Source of the DNA: JBBAAW01 sp041658075
GTDB lineage: Bacteria; Patescibacteriota; WWE3; UBA101185; UBA10185
Direction of reading: 5' to 3'
NCBI GenBank assembly: GCA_041658075.1
Contig: JBBAAW010000019.1
Coordinates: 1-11,963, forward strand
Length of the DNA: 11,963 nt
The notes under the pieces were generated by a model. It ran no database searches and had not been told where the DNA came from. It saw nothing but the letters and a program-made list of their open reading frames with translations. Both the position numbers and the translations under genes were made by a program. Positions 1-7,613 of the stretch are shown one piece after another (the stretch's first letter is position 1; each line of letters begins with the position of its first letter).

Positions 1-1
1 A

Positions 2-1984
2 GTAGCAATAATTTCCAACGCAGGAGGTCCCGCGGTAGTGAGCGCCGACGCCGTGGCTTTGGAGGGTTTGGAGCTTGCCCAATTGGACGAGGAAACTAAA
101 AAGAAACTGGCGGAAACTTTGCCAAGATCGGCCAGCCTTCTAAATCCGGTGGATGTTTTGGGCGATGCTTTGGCAGACAGGTACGCGCAGGCAATTGATG
201 TGCTTTTGCAAAAAAGCGGTGGGGGATTTTCGGAGGTTGACACTTTGTTAATACTTTTGACTCCCCAAATTATGACGCAGATTGAAAAAACAGCTTGGGT
301 TATTGGTGAGGCAAGTAAGAAGTACAACAAACCCATCTTTTGTTCGTTTATGGGCGGGGAATCAGTATCGTACGGAGAAGGAATCTTGAATAAGTACAAA
401 ATTCCGTCTTTTAGTTTTCCAGAGGAGGCAATTTCTGCCATTGGGGTAATGTATCGTTATAAGGTCCAGAAGGATAAGCTCAACAGGCTTGACGGTGCAA
501 CGCAGGTAAACACATCGCTTGATAGTATTACTCAGGCGCAAGTTTCCCCCGTCGTACAAAATATTATTAAAAAAGCACTGGAAAACAAACAGCAAGCGCT
601 TGATAATTTAGACGCGGATACCTTAATAAAATCGGTGGGAATTCCCACGCCCCCAACCGCGTTACCAAAAACTTTGGAAGAAGCTCAACAGTTTGCGAAG
701 CAAAATGGCTTTCCGATAGTCCTAAAGCTGTCATCACCAGGGCTTTTACACAAAAGGGAAGTGGGCGGAATAATTTTAGGCATTGGAAACGAGGAGGCAT
801 TAAACGACGCGTGGCACAAAATGGAAAGAAAAGTGGAGCAGCTTAAACCGTCGCTCAAACTGAACTTGGGTTTTCAAATTCAAAAAGATGTTTCTAACGG
901 AGTGGAGGTAATTGTGGGATTAAAACAAGATCCTTCTTTTGGTTCGGTCATGCTTTTTGGAGCGGGGGGAATGTTTGCAGAACTTATAGCGGACAAAAAT
1001 TTGCGCTTGCTACCTATTAATTTGGACGACGCTAAAGAGCTAGTACAAAAGTCAAAGGTCTATAAAGTTTTGAAAGGCAAAGATGAAGACCCGCCGTATG
1101 CGCTGGACAAGCTGTACAAATTAATTGTGGACATGGGCAAACTGGCAAGCGTAATACCGGAGGCTAAAGAAATAGAAATTAATCCCGTGATTGTAAACAT
1201 CAACGATGTGTGGGCGGTGGACTCTAAAGTAGTTTTGAGGCAAAATGAATCGATGCAAAAAGAAGAAAAGCCCGCGCCAGCACCAACTGGCTTAAAATTT
1301 AATTTGGCAGGTACGATAAAAAAGCAGGTTTTGGCGAGCAAGTTTCACTATTTTGAGTTTGAAAGCGAAAAACCTTTTATTTTAAAACCTGGTCAATATA
1401 TAAATGTAAAGGTTACTCCAAACACCATTAGAGCTTACTCAGTAGCCACAAGATCTGGCGCTAATCACTTTGGACTTTTGGTGGATACCCGCCCAGGAGG
1501 TCCGGGTTCACAGTTTTTTGAAAACTTGAAGGCCGGGGATGTGATAACTTACATTGGTCCTTTCGGTACCTTCACTTTTAATCAAAACGACGGGGCGGAA
1601 AATCTTTTGTTTTTGGCAACGGGTTCAGGCGCAAGTGCTATAAGGTGCATAGTTGACGCAGTTCTTGTCGAATATGGAATTAAAAAACCCGTAAAGCTGT
1701 ATTTTGGTCTAACGCACGAGGGTGAGATTTTTTGGCAGGATTATTTTGACGACCTGACAAAGAAATATCCTAATTTTAGTTATCAGATTTGTCTTTTTAA
1801 ACCTGGCGACTCGTGGAAAGGTCCCACGGGATTTATTACACAACTGGTGGAAAAAGATTTTCCCAACGCCGGCAAATGCAGCGCCTACTTGTGCGGCCAC
1901 AAAAACATGATTACCGACGTTACGGAACTTTTATTAAAACTTGGTTGCCCTAAAGAAAGAATTTACAAGGAAAGGTTCGCTTAA
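2..1984 (+). CDS. Acyl-CoA synthetase (ADP-forming) fused to a ferredoxin-NAD(P)H reductase-type domain, 5' partial
   Basis: The frame is open to the left edge, so the true start lies outside; 660 codons are visible (numbered from base 2). Residues 1-150 are the end of the succinyl-CoA-ligase-like alpha part, entering at SNAGGPAV (5-12). The CoA-binding domain and phosphohistidine segment must lie upstream. Residues about 180-410 are the ATP-grasp beta part, with SPGLLHKREVGG (245-256) and EIEINPV (390-396). A Lys/Glu/Pro/Ala linker (about 415-430) leads to an FNR-like module: RAYS (477-480) for FAD, ATGSG (539-543) for the nucleotide, YLCG (629-632) and a terminal ERFA. The family reaction is acyl-CoA + ADP + Pi to acid + ATP + CoA. 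The second module should move electrons between NAD(P)H and an iron-sulfur partner; it carries no [2Fe-2S] domain of its own. The cytoplasmic protein is followed after 4 bases by an oxidoreductase that makes acyl-CoA and reduced ferredoxin. An in-frame ATG in the linker (1253) could allow separate FNR translation. The domain calls are firm; the acyl substrate and NAD versus NADP preference are unknown. Confidence 0.9.
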   Translation, partial: VAIISNAGGPAVVSADAVALEGLELAQLDEETKKKLAETLPRSASLLNPVDVLGDALADRYAQAIDVLLQKSGGGFSEVDTLLILLTPQIMTQIEKTAWVIGEASKKYNKPIFCSFMGGESVSYGEGILNKYKIPSFSFPEEAISAIGVMYRYKVQKDKLNRLDGATQVNTSLDSITQAQVSPVVQNIIKKALENKQQALDNLDADTLIKSVGIPTPPTALPKTLEEAQQFAKQNGFPIVLKLSSPGLLHKREVGGIILGIGNEEALNDAWHKMERKVEQLKPSLKLNLGFQIQKDVSNGVEVIVGLKQDPSFGSVMLFGAGGMFAELIADKNLRLLPINLDDAKELVQKSKVYKVLKGKDEDPPYALDKLYKLIVDMGKLASVIPEAKEIEINPVIVNINDVWAVDSKVVLRQNESMQKEEKPAPAPTGLKFNLAGTIKKQVLASKFHYFEFESEKPFILKPGQYINVKVTPNTIRAYSVATRSGANHFGLLVDTRPGGPGSQFFENLKAGDVITYIGPFGTFTFNQNDGAENLLFLATGSGASAIRCIVDAVLVEYGIKKPVKLYFGLTHEGEIFWQDYFDDLTKKYPNFSYQICLFKPGDSWKGPTGFITQLVEKDFPNAGKCSAYLCGHKNMITDVTELLLKLGCPKERIYKERFA

Positions 1985-1988
1985 ACCC

Positions 1989-3725
1989 ATGCCTGCCCCG
2001 GTTTTTTCCATTAAAATCGGCGGTGAAGCCGGCCAAGGAGTAAAATCCACCGGACTCACACTTGCCAGATTTGCAGTCCGCGCGGGCTTTAACATCTACA
2101 ACTACATTGAATATCCGTCATTAATTAGAGGCGGCCACAACGTTATGCAAATTAACGTGTCGACCGACGTTGTAACCGGACCTTTTTTAAAATGCGATTT
2201 TTTAATTGCCCTTAATCAAGATACAATCGACAAACATTGCGGGGAATTGGTTGACGGAGCAGGAATTTTATTTGACGCCGATAAAGAATATAATACTTCA
2301 AAAATTAAATCGTCGATCGTTTTGTATCCTGTACCCTTGTCAAAAATTGCCAAGGAATCCGGCGGGAAGGATCTCCTAAGTAACACCGTAGCTTTGGGAG
2401 CAACTATCGGAATCCTGGGAGGAAATGTCGATGGATTAAAAACCCTGATAAAGCAGGAGTTTGGCGACAAAGAGTCAGAAACTATCCAAGCAAATATAAG
2501 TGCACTCCAGACCGGATATGACTATTCGATCAAGAACTTTGCTAAACAAACAAAGGATGTATTGAGAGAATCAAACACTTTAAGTTCCACCATCCCGCAA
2601 ATAGTAGTAAACGGAAATGAAGCAATAGCTTTGGGAGCAATATCTGCTGGAATGCAATTTGCAACAATCTACCCCATGTCGCCAATTTCCGGCATTTTAG
2701 CAATCTTGGCTCAACATCAAGAAGAATATGGATACATCTACAAACAGCCGGAAGACGAGATTTCCGCCATTAATATGGCGATTGGAGCATCTTTTGCCGG
2801 CGCACGCTCTATGGTAGCAACATCCGGCGGAGGATTTTGTTTAATGACGGAGGGTTACGGGCTGGCTGGAATGACGGAAACGCCTTTAGTAATTGTTGAG
2901 GGAATGCGCGGAGGGCCTGCTACAGGTCTTCCCACCTGGAATGAACAGGGGGATTTGCGGATGATTCTCCATGCTCACCAGGGAGAATTTCCCAAAATAA
3001 TTTTGGCGGCAGGAGATGCTAACGAGACCTTTGACCTAACCAGGCAAGCTTTTAACTTAGCGGAGATTTATCAAACACCGGTAGTTGTTTTGATCGACAG
3101 AAATATTTGCGACAATGACCAGAATTTCCAGATTTTTGGTACTTCAAATTACAAAATTGACCGGGGTAAAATTATCGACGGTGTGAACCCCAACTACTGC
3201 CGCTACAAACTGGAATCCGATGGAATTTCCCCTCGCGCCTTTGCCGGATCAGGAAACTTTTTTATTGCCAACTCAGATGAACACGATGAAGTGGGATATT
3301 CAACAGATGAATCGTCAACAAGAAACCTCCAAATGCAAAAAAGAATGCAGAAGCTACAAACCTGTATGAAAGATCATATGCAAGGTCCTAAGCTTTACGG
3401 TCCCAAAGACGCCGATCTAACCATAGTATCGTGGGGAAGTAACAAAGGCCCAATCTTAGAGTCGTTAAAAAATTTCCCCAATGTTAATTACTTACACCTA
3501 ACTTGGATCAGCCCCTTTCCTACTCAAGAAATTGCGTCGAACCTAAAAAAATCTCGAAAGTTGCTTAACATCGAATGCAATTATTCCACGCAAATGGGTG
3601 GACTTATTAAAGAAAAAACAGGAATACAGATTAGCAACAATCTTTTAAAGTACGACGGACGACCCTTCTTCGTAGAAGAAATTACAGAAAAAATCAAGGC
3701 GACTTTGAAAGGAGATCCGGCATGA
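1989..3725 (+). CDS. korA: 2-oxoacid:ferredoxin oxidoreductase, fused gamma-alpha subunit
   Basis: This is the gamma-alpha chain of a two-subunit 2-oxoacid:ferredoxin oxidoreductase, which decarboxylates a 2-oxoacid with CoA to acyl-CoA, CO2 and reduced ferredoxin. The protein has 578 residues, normal for the fused form. Residues 1-190 are the gamma domain, opening with GGEAGQG (11-17). From about 205 comes the alpha pyrimidine-binding domain, with YPMSP at 228-232 in the place of the family YPITP motif and a well-conserved stretch around the DEISAINMAIGASFAGAR segment. I chose the ATG at 1989: the gamma motif follows at once, the gap after the previous stop is 4 bases, and AAGGAAAGG lies at 1967-1975. 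A longer reading from 1941 would overlap the upstream gene by 44 bases. The stop TGA overlaps the korB start (ATGA). Pyruvate, 2-oxoglutarate and branched-chain 2-oxoacid enzymes cannot be told apart here, so korA is only a family symbol. Confidence 0.92.
   Translation: MPAPVFSIKIGGEAGQGVKSTGLTLARFAVRAGFNIYNYIEYPSLIRGGHNVMQINVSTDVVTGPFLKCDFLIALNQDTIDKHCGELVDGAGILFDADKEYNTSKIKSSIVLYPVPLSKIAKESGGKDLLSNTVALGATIGILGGNVDGLKTLIKQEFGDKESETIQANISALQTGYDYSIKNFAKQTKDVLRESNTLSSTIPQIVVNGNEAIALGAISAGMQFATIYPMSPISGILAILAQHQEEYGYIYKQPEDEISAINMAIGASFAGARSMVATSGGGFCLMTEGYGLAGMTETPLVIVEGMRGGPATGLPTWNEQGDLRMILHAHQGEFPKIILAAGDANETFDLTRQAFNLAEIYQTPVVVLIDRNICDNDQNFQIFGTSNYKIDRGKIIDGVNPNYCRYKLESDGISPRAFAGSGNFFIANSDEHDEVGYSTDESSTRNLQMQKRMQKLQTCMKDHMQGPKLYGPKDADLTIVSWGSNKGPILESLKNFPNVNYLHLTWISPFPTQEIASNLKKSRKLLNIECNYSTQMGGLIKEKTGIQISNNLLKYDGRPFFVEEITEKIKATLKGDPA
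3708..3714 (+). promoter_or_regulatory. Shine-Dalgarno of korB
   Basis: AAAGGAG lies 7 bases before the korB ATG, inside the end of korA. It shows that internal operon genes here use ordinary Shine-Dalgarno initiation, unlike the probable leaderless genes elsewhere in the window. Confidence 0.75.
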
Positions 3726-4576
3726 CACTACAAGAACTCGCCACTCCCTGCTCCCCCACCTGGTGCCCCGGATGTGGAAACATGCCAATTTGGGCAGCTT
3801 TTAAAAACGCTGCGGTGGCAGAAGGCTGGGACAACACCAATACAACTTTAGTGGCAGGTATTGGATGCCACAGTCACATCGTAAGTTTTACGAAGGTAAA
3901 CTCCTTCGAAGGACTTCACGGCCGAGCTTTACCAGTGGCCTGTGGACTTAAAATGTCCAATCATAACTTAAATGTTTTCGTATTCACTGGGGATGGCGAC
4001 TGCTTTGGCGAGGGGGGAAACCACTTTATTCATTCCGCAAGGAGAAACCACAATTTAACCGTGATTTTGCACGACAATGGACTTTACGCCTTGACTACAG
4101 GGCAAGCCTCTCCCTTAACACCCCATGGAGCAATAACTAAATCCACCCCCCAAGGAAACTTGGATCAACCTATCAACCCAGTGGCCTTGGCAATCACAGC
4201 TGGTGCCACCTTTGTTGCTCGCGCTTACGCGGGAGATATCCCTAAACTTACACAAATCATCATTGAAGCTAATAAACATCAGGGTTTTTCATTTATCGAT
4301 GTCCTGCAACCTTGCGTCACTTTTAATAAACAATTTACCCATCAGTTTTTTCAGGATAATACATACCAGTTAGACAAGTCGTACGATCCCACAAACAAAA
4401 TGGCGGCCTACGAAAAAGCCCACGAGTTTGGGCTTAAACAAATCCCGCTGGGAATATTTTACCAAGTTGAAAAACCTTCTTATGAATCCCAAATCCCACA
4501 AATAAGAAAGAGTCCTTTAGTTAAAGTTTCTATCGACCGAAGTAACCTATCGAATCTTTTCAAATCCTACACTTAA
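3722..4576 (+). CDS. korB: 2-oxoacid:ferredoxin oxidoreductase, beta subunit
   Basis: This 284-residue protein is the thiamine-diphosphate and [4Fe-4S] subunit that pairs with the preceding gene product. Four cysteines fit the ligand set known for two-subunit archaeal-type enzymes: C15 and C18 in CPGC, C49 in GIGCHSH and C198 in LQPC. GDGDCFGEGGN (90-100) is the Mg-ThDP motif, and DNGLYALTTGQASP (118-131) is typical of the family. There is no separate ferredoxin-like delta subunit, so electrons must leave to an external carrier; the ferredoxin gene 48 bases downstream is the obvious candidate. The start overlaps the korA stop by 4 bases and is preceded by AAAGGAG at 3708-3714, so translation is coupled. 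The exact 2-oxoacid substrate is not determined by anything I can see. Confidence 0.93.
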   Translation: MTLQELATPCSPTWCPGCGNMPIWAAFKNAAVAEGWDNTNTTLVAGIGCHSHIVSFTKVNSFEGLHGRALPVACGLKMSNHNLNVFVFTGDGDCFGEGGNHFIHSARRNHNLTVILHDNGLYALTTGQASPLTPHGAITKSTPQGNLDQPINPVALAITAGATFVARAYAGDIPKLTQIIIEANKHQGFSFIDVLQPCVTFNKQFTHQFFQDNTYQLDKSYDPTNKMAAYEKAHEFGLKQIPLGIFYQVEKPSYESQIPQIRKSPLVKVSIDRSNLSNLFKSYT

Positions 4577-4588
4577 TCCGCCGATGTA

Positions 4589-4617
4589 TTGTGTGAAACT
4601 AAAAACTCGTGTACATT
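4589..4617 (+). promoter_or_regulatory. Possible promoter of the ferredoxin gene
   Basis: TTGTGT (4589-4594) and TACATT (4612-4617) are 17 bases apart, and the -10-like box ends 7 bases before the ATG at 4625. This would give a leaderless or nearly leaderless transcript. Both boxes are imperfect and the gene may simply be co-transcribed with korB. Confidence 0.3.
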
Positions 4618-4624
4618 AAATTGC

Positions 4625-4882
4625 ATGAACGATCAAACAGAAGATAAAACAATTCAAATTGGTAAGTACAAAGTTAAAGTAGTCCGCAAGCTTTGCATTG
4701 GGGCAGCGTCCTGCGTAGCAGTGTCCCCCGACACCTTTTTGCTGGACAACGAAAAGAAAGCCGTTATAAAAGAAGGCTCCAAGGATGTACCGGAAGATAT
4801 TTTAATGGCCGCACAATCTTGTCCAACTGCAGCAATTGTAATTACCAATGAGAAAACTGGCGAGCAAGTTTGGCCCAGCTAA
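4625..4882 (+). CDS. Small single-cluster ferredoxin, probably [3Fe-4S]
   Basis: An 85-residue soluble electron carrier. Its only cysteines are C24, C30 and C66 in CIGAASC and SCP. In single-cluster ferredoxins the pattern is C-x2-C-x2-C ... C-P. Here the second ligand position (27) is Ala, as in actinobacterial [3Fe-4S] ferredoxins with CxxAxxC, so three ligands remain. It lies 48 bases after korB, which lacks a built-in ferredoxin subunit, and near an FNR-type domain; it probably carries electrons between them (inference). I chose the ATG at 4625. A TTG at 4589 in the same frame would add 12 residues, including three more cysteines, but has no Shine-Dalgarno and no family precedent I know of. 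No clear Shine-Dalgarno precedes 4625 either. If the TTG start were real, the cluster assignment would need revision. Confidence 0.87.
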   Translation: MNDQTEDKTIQIGKYKVKVVRKLCIGAASCVAVSPDTFLLDNEKKAVIKEGSKDVPEDILMAAQSCPTAAIVITNEKTGEQVWPS

Positions 4883-4885
4883 AAC
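4880..4885 (+). promoter_or_regulatory. Possible -10 box of eamA (leaderless type)
   Basis: TAAAAC overlaps the ferredoxin stop codon and is separated by exactly 6 bases from the eamA ATG. That is the same spacing as the TAAAAT boxes before lepA and mpg. There is no TG extension and no clear -35, so this is weak alone and is listed because of the shared pattern. Confidence 0.3.
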
Positions 4886-4891
4886 ACTACT

Positions 4892-5821
4892 ATGCCCAAC
4901 CGAAATAAAGGACTTTATCTAGCATTATTAACCGCGCTGATTTCCGGCATTTCTATTTTTATAAACAAGTTTGCCGTAGCGTCATTTGAAAACCCCATAA
5001 TGCTACCCACCATAAAGAATAGTTTGGTGGGTTTTTTGTTATTATCGGTCTGTATATTATCGAGGAGCTGGCAAAAAACGCGATCTGAATTAAGGTCGCT
5101 TACCAAAAAACAAATTCTTCAGCTGGTTGGTGTAGCACTGGTTGGCGGCTCTGTCCCTTTTTATCTCTTCTTTACAGGACTTTCACAAATCCCCGCCGTT
5201 AACGCAGCAATCATCCAAAAATCCCTAGTGATCTGGGTAGCACTACTCGCAATTCCTCTACTTAAAGAAAAAATAACTAAAACCCAGGCCTTAGCAGTCC
5301 TCATACTTTTTGCCGGAAACTTAATGGTTGGAGGTTTTAAAGGCCTAACTCTCTCTAAAGGAGAATTTATGATCTTTTTAGCGACTCTTTCATGGGCAGC
5401 CGAAACAATCCTGGTTAAAAAAGTCCTCAGATCCCTAAGTGCTGATGTAGTAACTACCGCTAGAATGGGTTTAGGCTCAATGCTTTTGATATTTTTTTCA
5501 CTGATTACTGCACCTTCTGATGTGTTACAGGTCATAAGTCTAAATTCATCGCAGTGGTTTTGGATTACCCTTACTTCTGTAACTCTTTTTGCCTATGTTT
5601 TCACATGGTTTCGGGCTCTAAAACTTGCTCCTGCCATAACAGTATCTGCTGTTCTTGTATCATCCACACTAGTCACTAACGTTCTCTCCGCCATCTTTAT
5701 AACACATACATGGAACCTGATTTTAACTCAACAGGGTTCTTTAATAATAATCGGACTACTTCTACTGATAAGAATATCAAAACTCCAATCGCACCCAAAC
5801 GAGCCCATAATGGTAAAATAG
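4892..5821 (+). CDS. EamA/DMT-superfamily membrane transporter
   Basis: A 309-residue integral membrane protein with about ten hydrophobic segments in two homologous halves, roughly residues 5-145 and 155-293. This is the layout of the EamA family within the drug/metabolite transporter superfamily. The first half ends with a typical ITKTQALAVLILFAGNLMV segment, and the second begins near GEFMIFLATLSWAAETILVKK, both characteristic of the family. Members export or import amino acids, metabolites or drugs, and the substrate cannot be read from sequence. The gene starts 9 bases after the ferredoxin stop and ends 4 bases before lepA, so it lies between the redox cluster and lepA. There is no Shine-Dalgarno; a TAAAAC box 6 bases before the ATG may be a -10 element. 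A link with fermentation, such as acid or amino-acid transport, is speculation from position only. Confidence 0.88.
   Translation: MPNRNKGLYLALLTALISGISIFINKFAVASFENPIMLPTIKNSLVGFLLLSVCILSRSWQKTRSELRSLTKKQILQLVGVALVGGSVPFYLFFTGLSQIPAVNAAIIQKSLVIWVALLAIPLLKEKITKTQALAVLILFAGNLMVGGFKGLTLSKGEFMIFLATLSWAAETILVKKVLRSLSADVVTTARMGLGSMLLIFFSLITAPSDVLQVISLNSSQWFWITLTSVTLFAYVFTWFRALKLAPAITVSAVLVSSTLVTNVLSAIFITHTWNLILTQQGSLIIIGLLLLIRISKLQSHPNEPIMVK
5811..5819 (+). promoter_or_regulatory. Extended -10 promoter of lepA
   Basis: TGG followed by TAAAAT (5814-5819) forms an extended -10 element inside the end of the transporter gene. Six bases then lead to the lepA ATG at 5826, so transcription would start at or next to the A of the start codon. 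No Shine-Dalgarno is present, in line with a leaderless mRNA, and no convincing -35 was found. Confidence 0.5.
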
Positions 5822-5825
5822 CCCC

Positions 5826-7613
5826 ATGTCACAACAAAAGATCAGAAACTTTTGCGTAATTGCCCACGTTGATCATGGAAAATCCACTTTAGCGGACAGA
5901 TTTTTGGAAATCACTAAAACCGTGGACAAACGTCATCTTATGGCTCAAACGCTGGATAGTATGGAGCTAGAGCGTGAAAAAGGCATTACGATCAAGTTAA
6001 AGGCGGTGCGCATGGAATACAACGGCTACCAGCTAAATCTTATCGACACTCCGGGTCATGTGGATTTTTCGTATGAAGTGTCCCGCTCTTTAGCAGCTTG
6101 CGAAGGCGCTGTTTTGGTGGTAGACGCTACGCAAGGGATACAAGCGCAAACAGTGTCCAATATCTATAAAGCTATGGAAGCGGGCTTAACAATAATTCCG
6201 GTTTTAAATAAGGTCGACTTGATAAATGCTGAGGTCGATAAAATCGCTGCTGATCTGGAAAAAACTTTTGGCTTTAAAAAAGAGGAAATCCTCGTAGTGT
6301 CTGCAAAAACAGGACAGGGTGTTGCAGAACTCTTAGAAAAAATTGTTCAAAAAGTTCCCGCCCCCAAAGGGTCAGCACAAAAAACTTCCAGAGCCCTTGT
6401 TTTTGACAATTACTATAACGAACATTTGGGAGTGGTAGCATTAATTAAAGTAGTGGATGGTTCGTTTGATTCAAAAGATCTAGCACAAAAAAGAAAAATT
6501 AAATTCTTAGCTACAGGAATGCAATCACAACCTGAAGAACTGGGAATCCTAAAACCACAAAGAGTAAAATGCTCGACTCTGCAAACCGGAGAAGTTGGTT
6601 ATATTGCCACAGGGCTAAAGGATATTCATAAAGTAAAAGTGGGCGACACCTTGTGCTGGGCAAACGAGTCACCAGAGTTTTTACCCGGCTACAAAGAGGT
6701 AAAACCGTTTGTTTTTGTGTCTATCTTTCCTGTAGAAAACGACAAATTCCCGCAACTGCGCGACGCATTAGAAAAACTGTCCCTTTCCGACTCAGCTTTA
6801 ACTTTTGAGCCCGAAAGCTCCTCCGCGCTTGGATTTGGTTTTAGATGTGGATTTTTAGGGCTTTTGCATGCCGACATTGTGCAAGAAAGATTAGAGCGAG
6901 AATATAACTTATCACTAATCTCCACCATTCCCACCGTGGAATACAAGGTCTTTATAAATTCCGGCGAAGTAATGTCCATTAAAGCCGCCAGCGACTTTCC
7001 GGAAATTACCAAAATAAATCGCGTGGAAGAGCCGTGGATCCTGATAACGATTGTGTCCCCAAGCACTTACACAGGAGGGATTATTACCCTCTGCCAAAAC
7101 CGCAGGGCAATTCTTAGAAAAATGGACTATCCAACGGAAGTTAGAGTGGTTTTTGAATACGAGCTGCCTCTGGCAGAACTTATTCAAAACTTTTTTGACG
7201 AACTTAAGACGGTCTCTTCCGGTTTTGCCAGCGTGGACTATGAATTTTTGGACTATAAGCCTGTTGATGCAATAAAGATGGATATTTTGATTCATGGCAC
7301 GCCCGTTTCTCCCTTGTCGCAAATTGTTTTAAAAGAGAAAGCTGTGGAAATTGGACAAAAAATGCTTTTGCGACTTAAAGAAGTTATTCCTCGCCAGCAG
7401 TTCGAAGTGGCTCTACAGGCTACACTTGGAGGTAAAATTATTGCCCGTGAAAATATTCCAGCTATGAGAAAAAATGTTTTGGCTAAAATGTCAGGCGGGC
7501 ATAGAGAACGCAAAGACAAGCTTTTGGACATTCAGAAAAAGGGTAAAGCCCGCATGAAACGCATAGGCAAAGTTGACATCCCCCAAGAAGCTTTTAGACA
7601 GATTTTAACTTAG
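5826..7613 (+). CDS. lepA: Elongation factor 4 (LepA) GTPase
   Basis: A 595-residue ribosome-associated translational GTPase, close to the usual 600 residues. The GTPase motifs are all present: G1 AHVDHGKS (13-20), the switch segment EREKGITIK (49-57), G3 DTPGH (74-78) and G4 NKVD (128-131). Domain II, the EF-G-like III and V domains, and the LepA-specific C-terminal domain follow. That last domain contains the conserved GGHRERKDKLL and a basic KKGKARMKRIGKV segment before PQEAF near the end. The family acts on stalled or mistranslocated ribosomes and in ribosome biogenesis. The start follows the transporter stop by 4 bases, lacks a Shine-Dalgarno, and is preceded by an extended -10 box. The last 20 bases overlap the end of the convergent mpg gene, so no terminator fits between them. 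Confidence 0.97.
   Translation: MSQQKIRNFCVIAHVDHGKSTLADRFLEITKTVDKRHLMAQTLDSMELEREKGITIKLKAVRMEYNGYQLNLIDTPGHVDFSYEVSRSLAACEGAVLVVDATQGIQAQTVSNIYKAMEAGLTIIPVLNKVDLINAEVDKIAADLEKTFGFKKEEILVVSAKTGQGVAELLEKIVQKVPAPKGSAQKTSRALVFDNYYNEHLGVVALIKVVDGSFDSKDLAQKRKIKFLATGMQSQPEELGILKPQRVKCSTLQTGEVGYIATGLKDIHKVKVGDTLCWANESPEFLPGYKEVKPFVFVSIFPVENDKFPQLRDALEKLSLSDSALTFEPESSSALGFGFRCGFLGLLHADIVQERLEREYNLSLISTIPTVEYKVFINSGEVMSIKAASDFPEITKINRVEEPWILITIVSPSTYTGGIITLCQNRRAILRKMDYPTEVRVVFEYELPLAELIQNFFDELKTVSSGFASVDYEFLDYKPVDAIKMDILIHGTPVSPLSQIVLKEKAVEIGQKMLLRLKEVIPRQQFEVALQATLGGKIIARENIPAMRKNVLAKMSGGHRERKDKLLDIQKKGKARMKRIGKVDIPQEAFRQILT

Noticed and set aside
1941..1988. A longer N-terminus for the korA-like protein starting at 1941
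   Set aside because: It would overlap the upstream gene by 44 bases and adds 16 residues ahead of a gamma-domain motif that normally sits near the N-terminus; the ATG at 1989 fits better.
3722..3725. Possible UGA recoding, considered because some small-genome lineages read UGA as glycine
   Set aside because: korA ends with a TGA overlapping the korB start in a standard ATGA coupling, at the expected length.
7051..7275. A 74-codon + strand frame inside lepA, and similar frames inside dnaK and the minus strand of the large genes
   Set aside because: They lie wholly inside strongly conserved genes, resemble no family I know and have no separate start signals.
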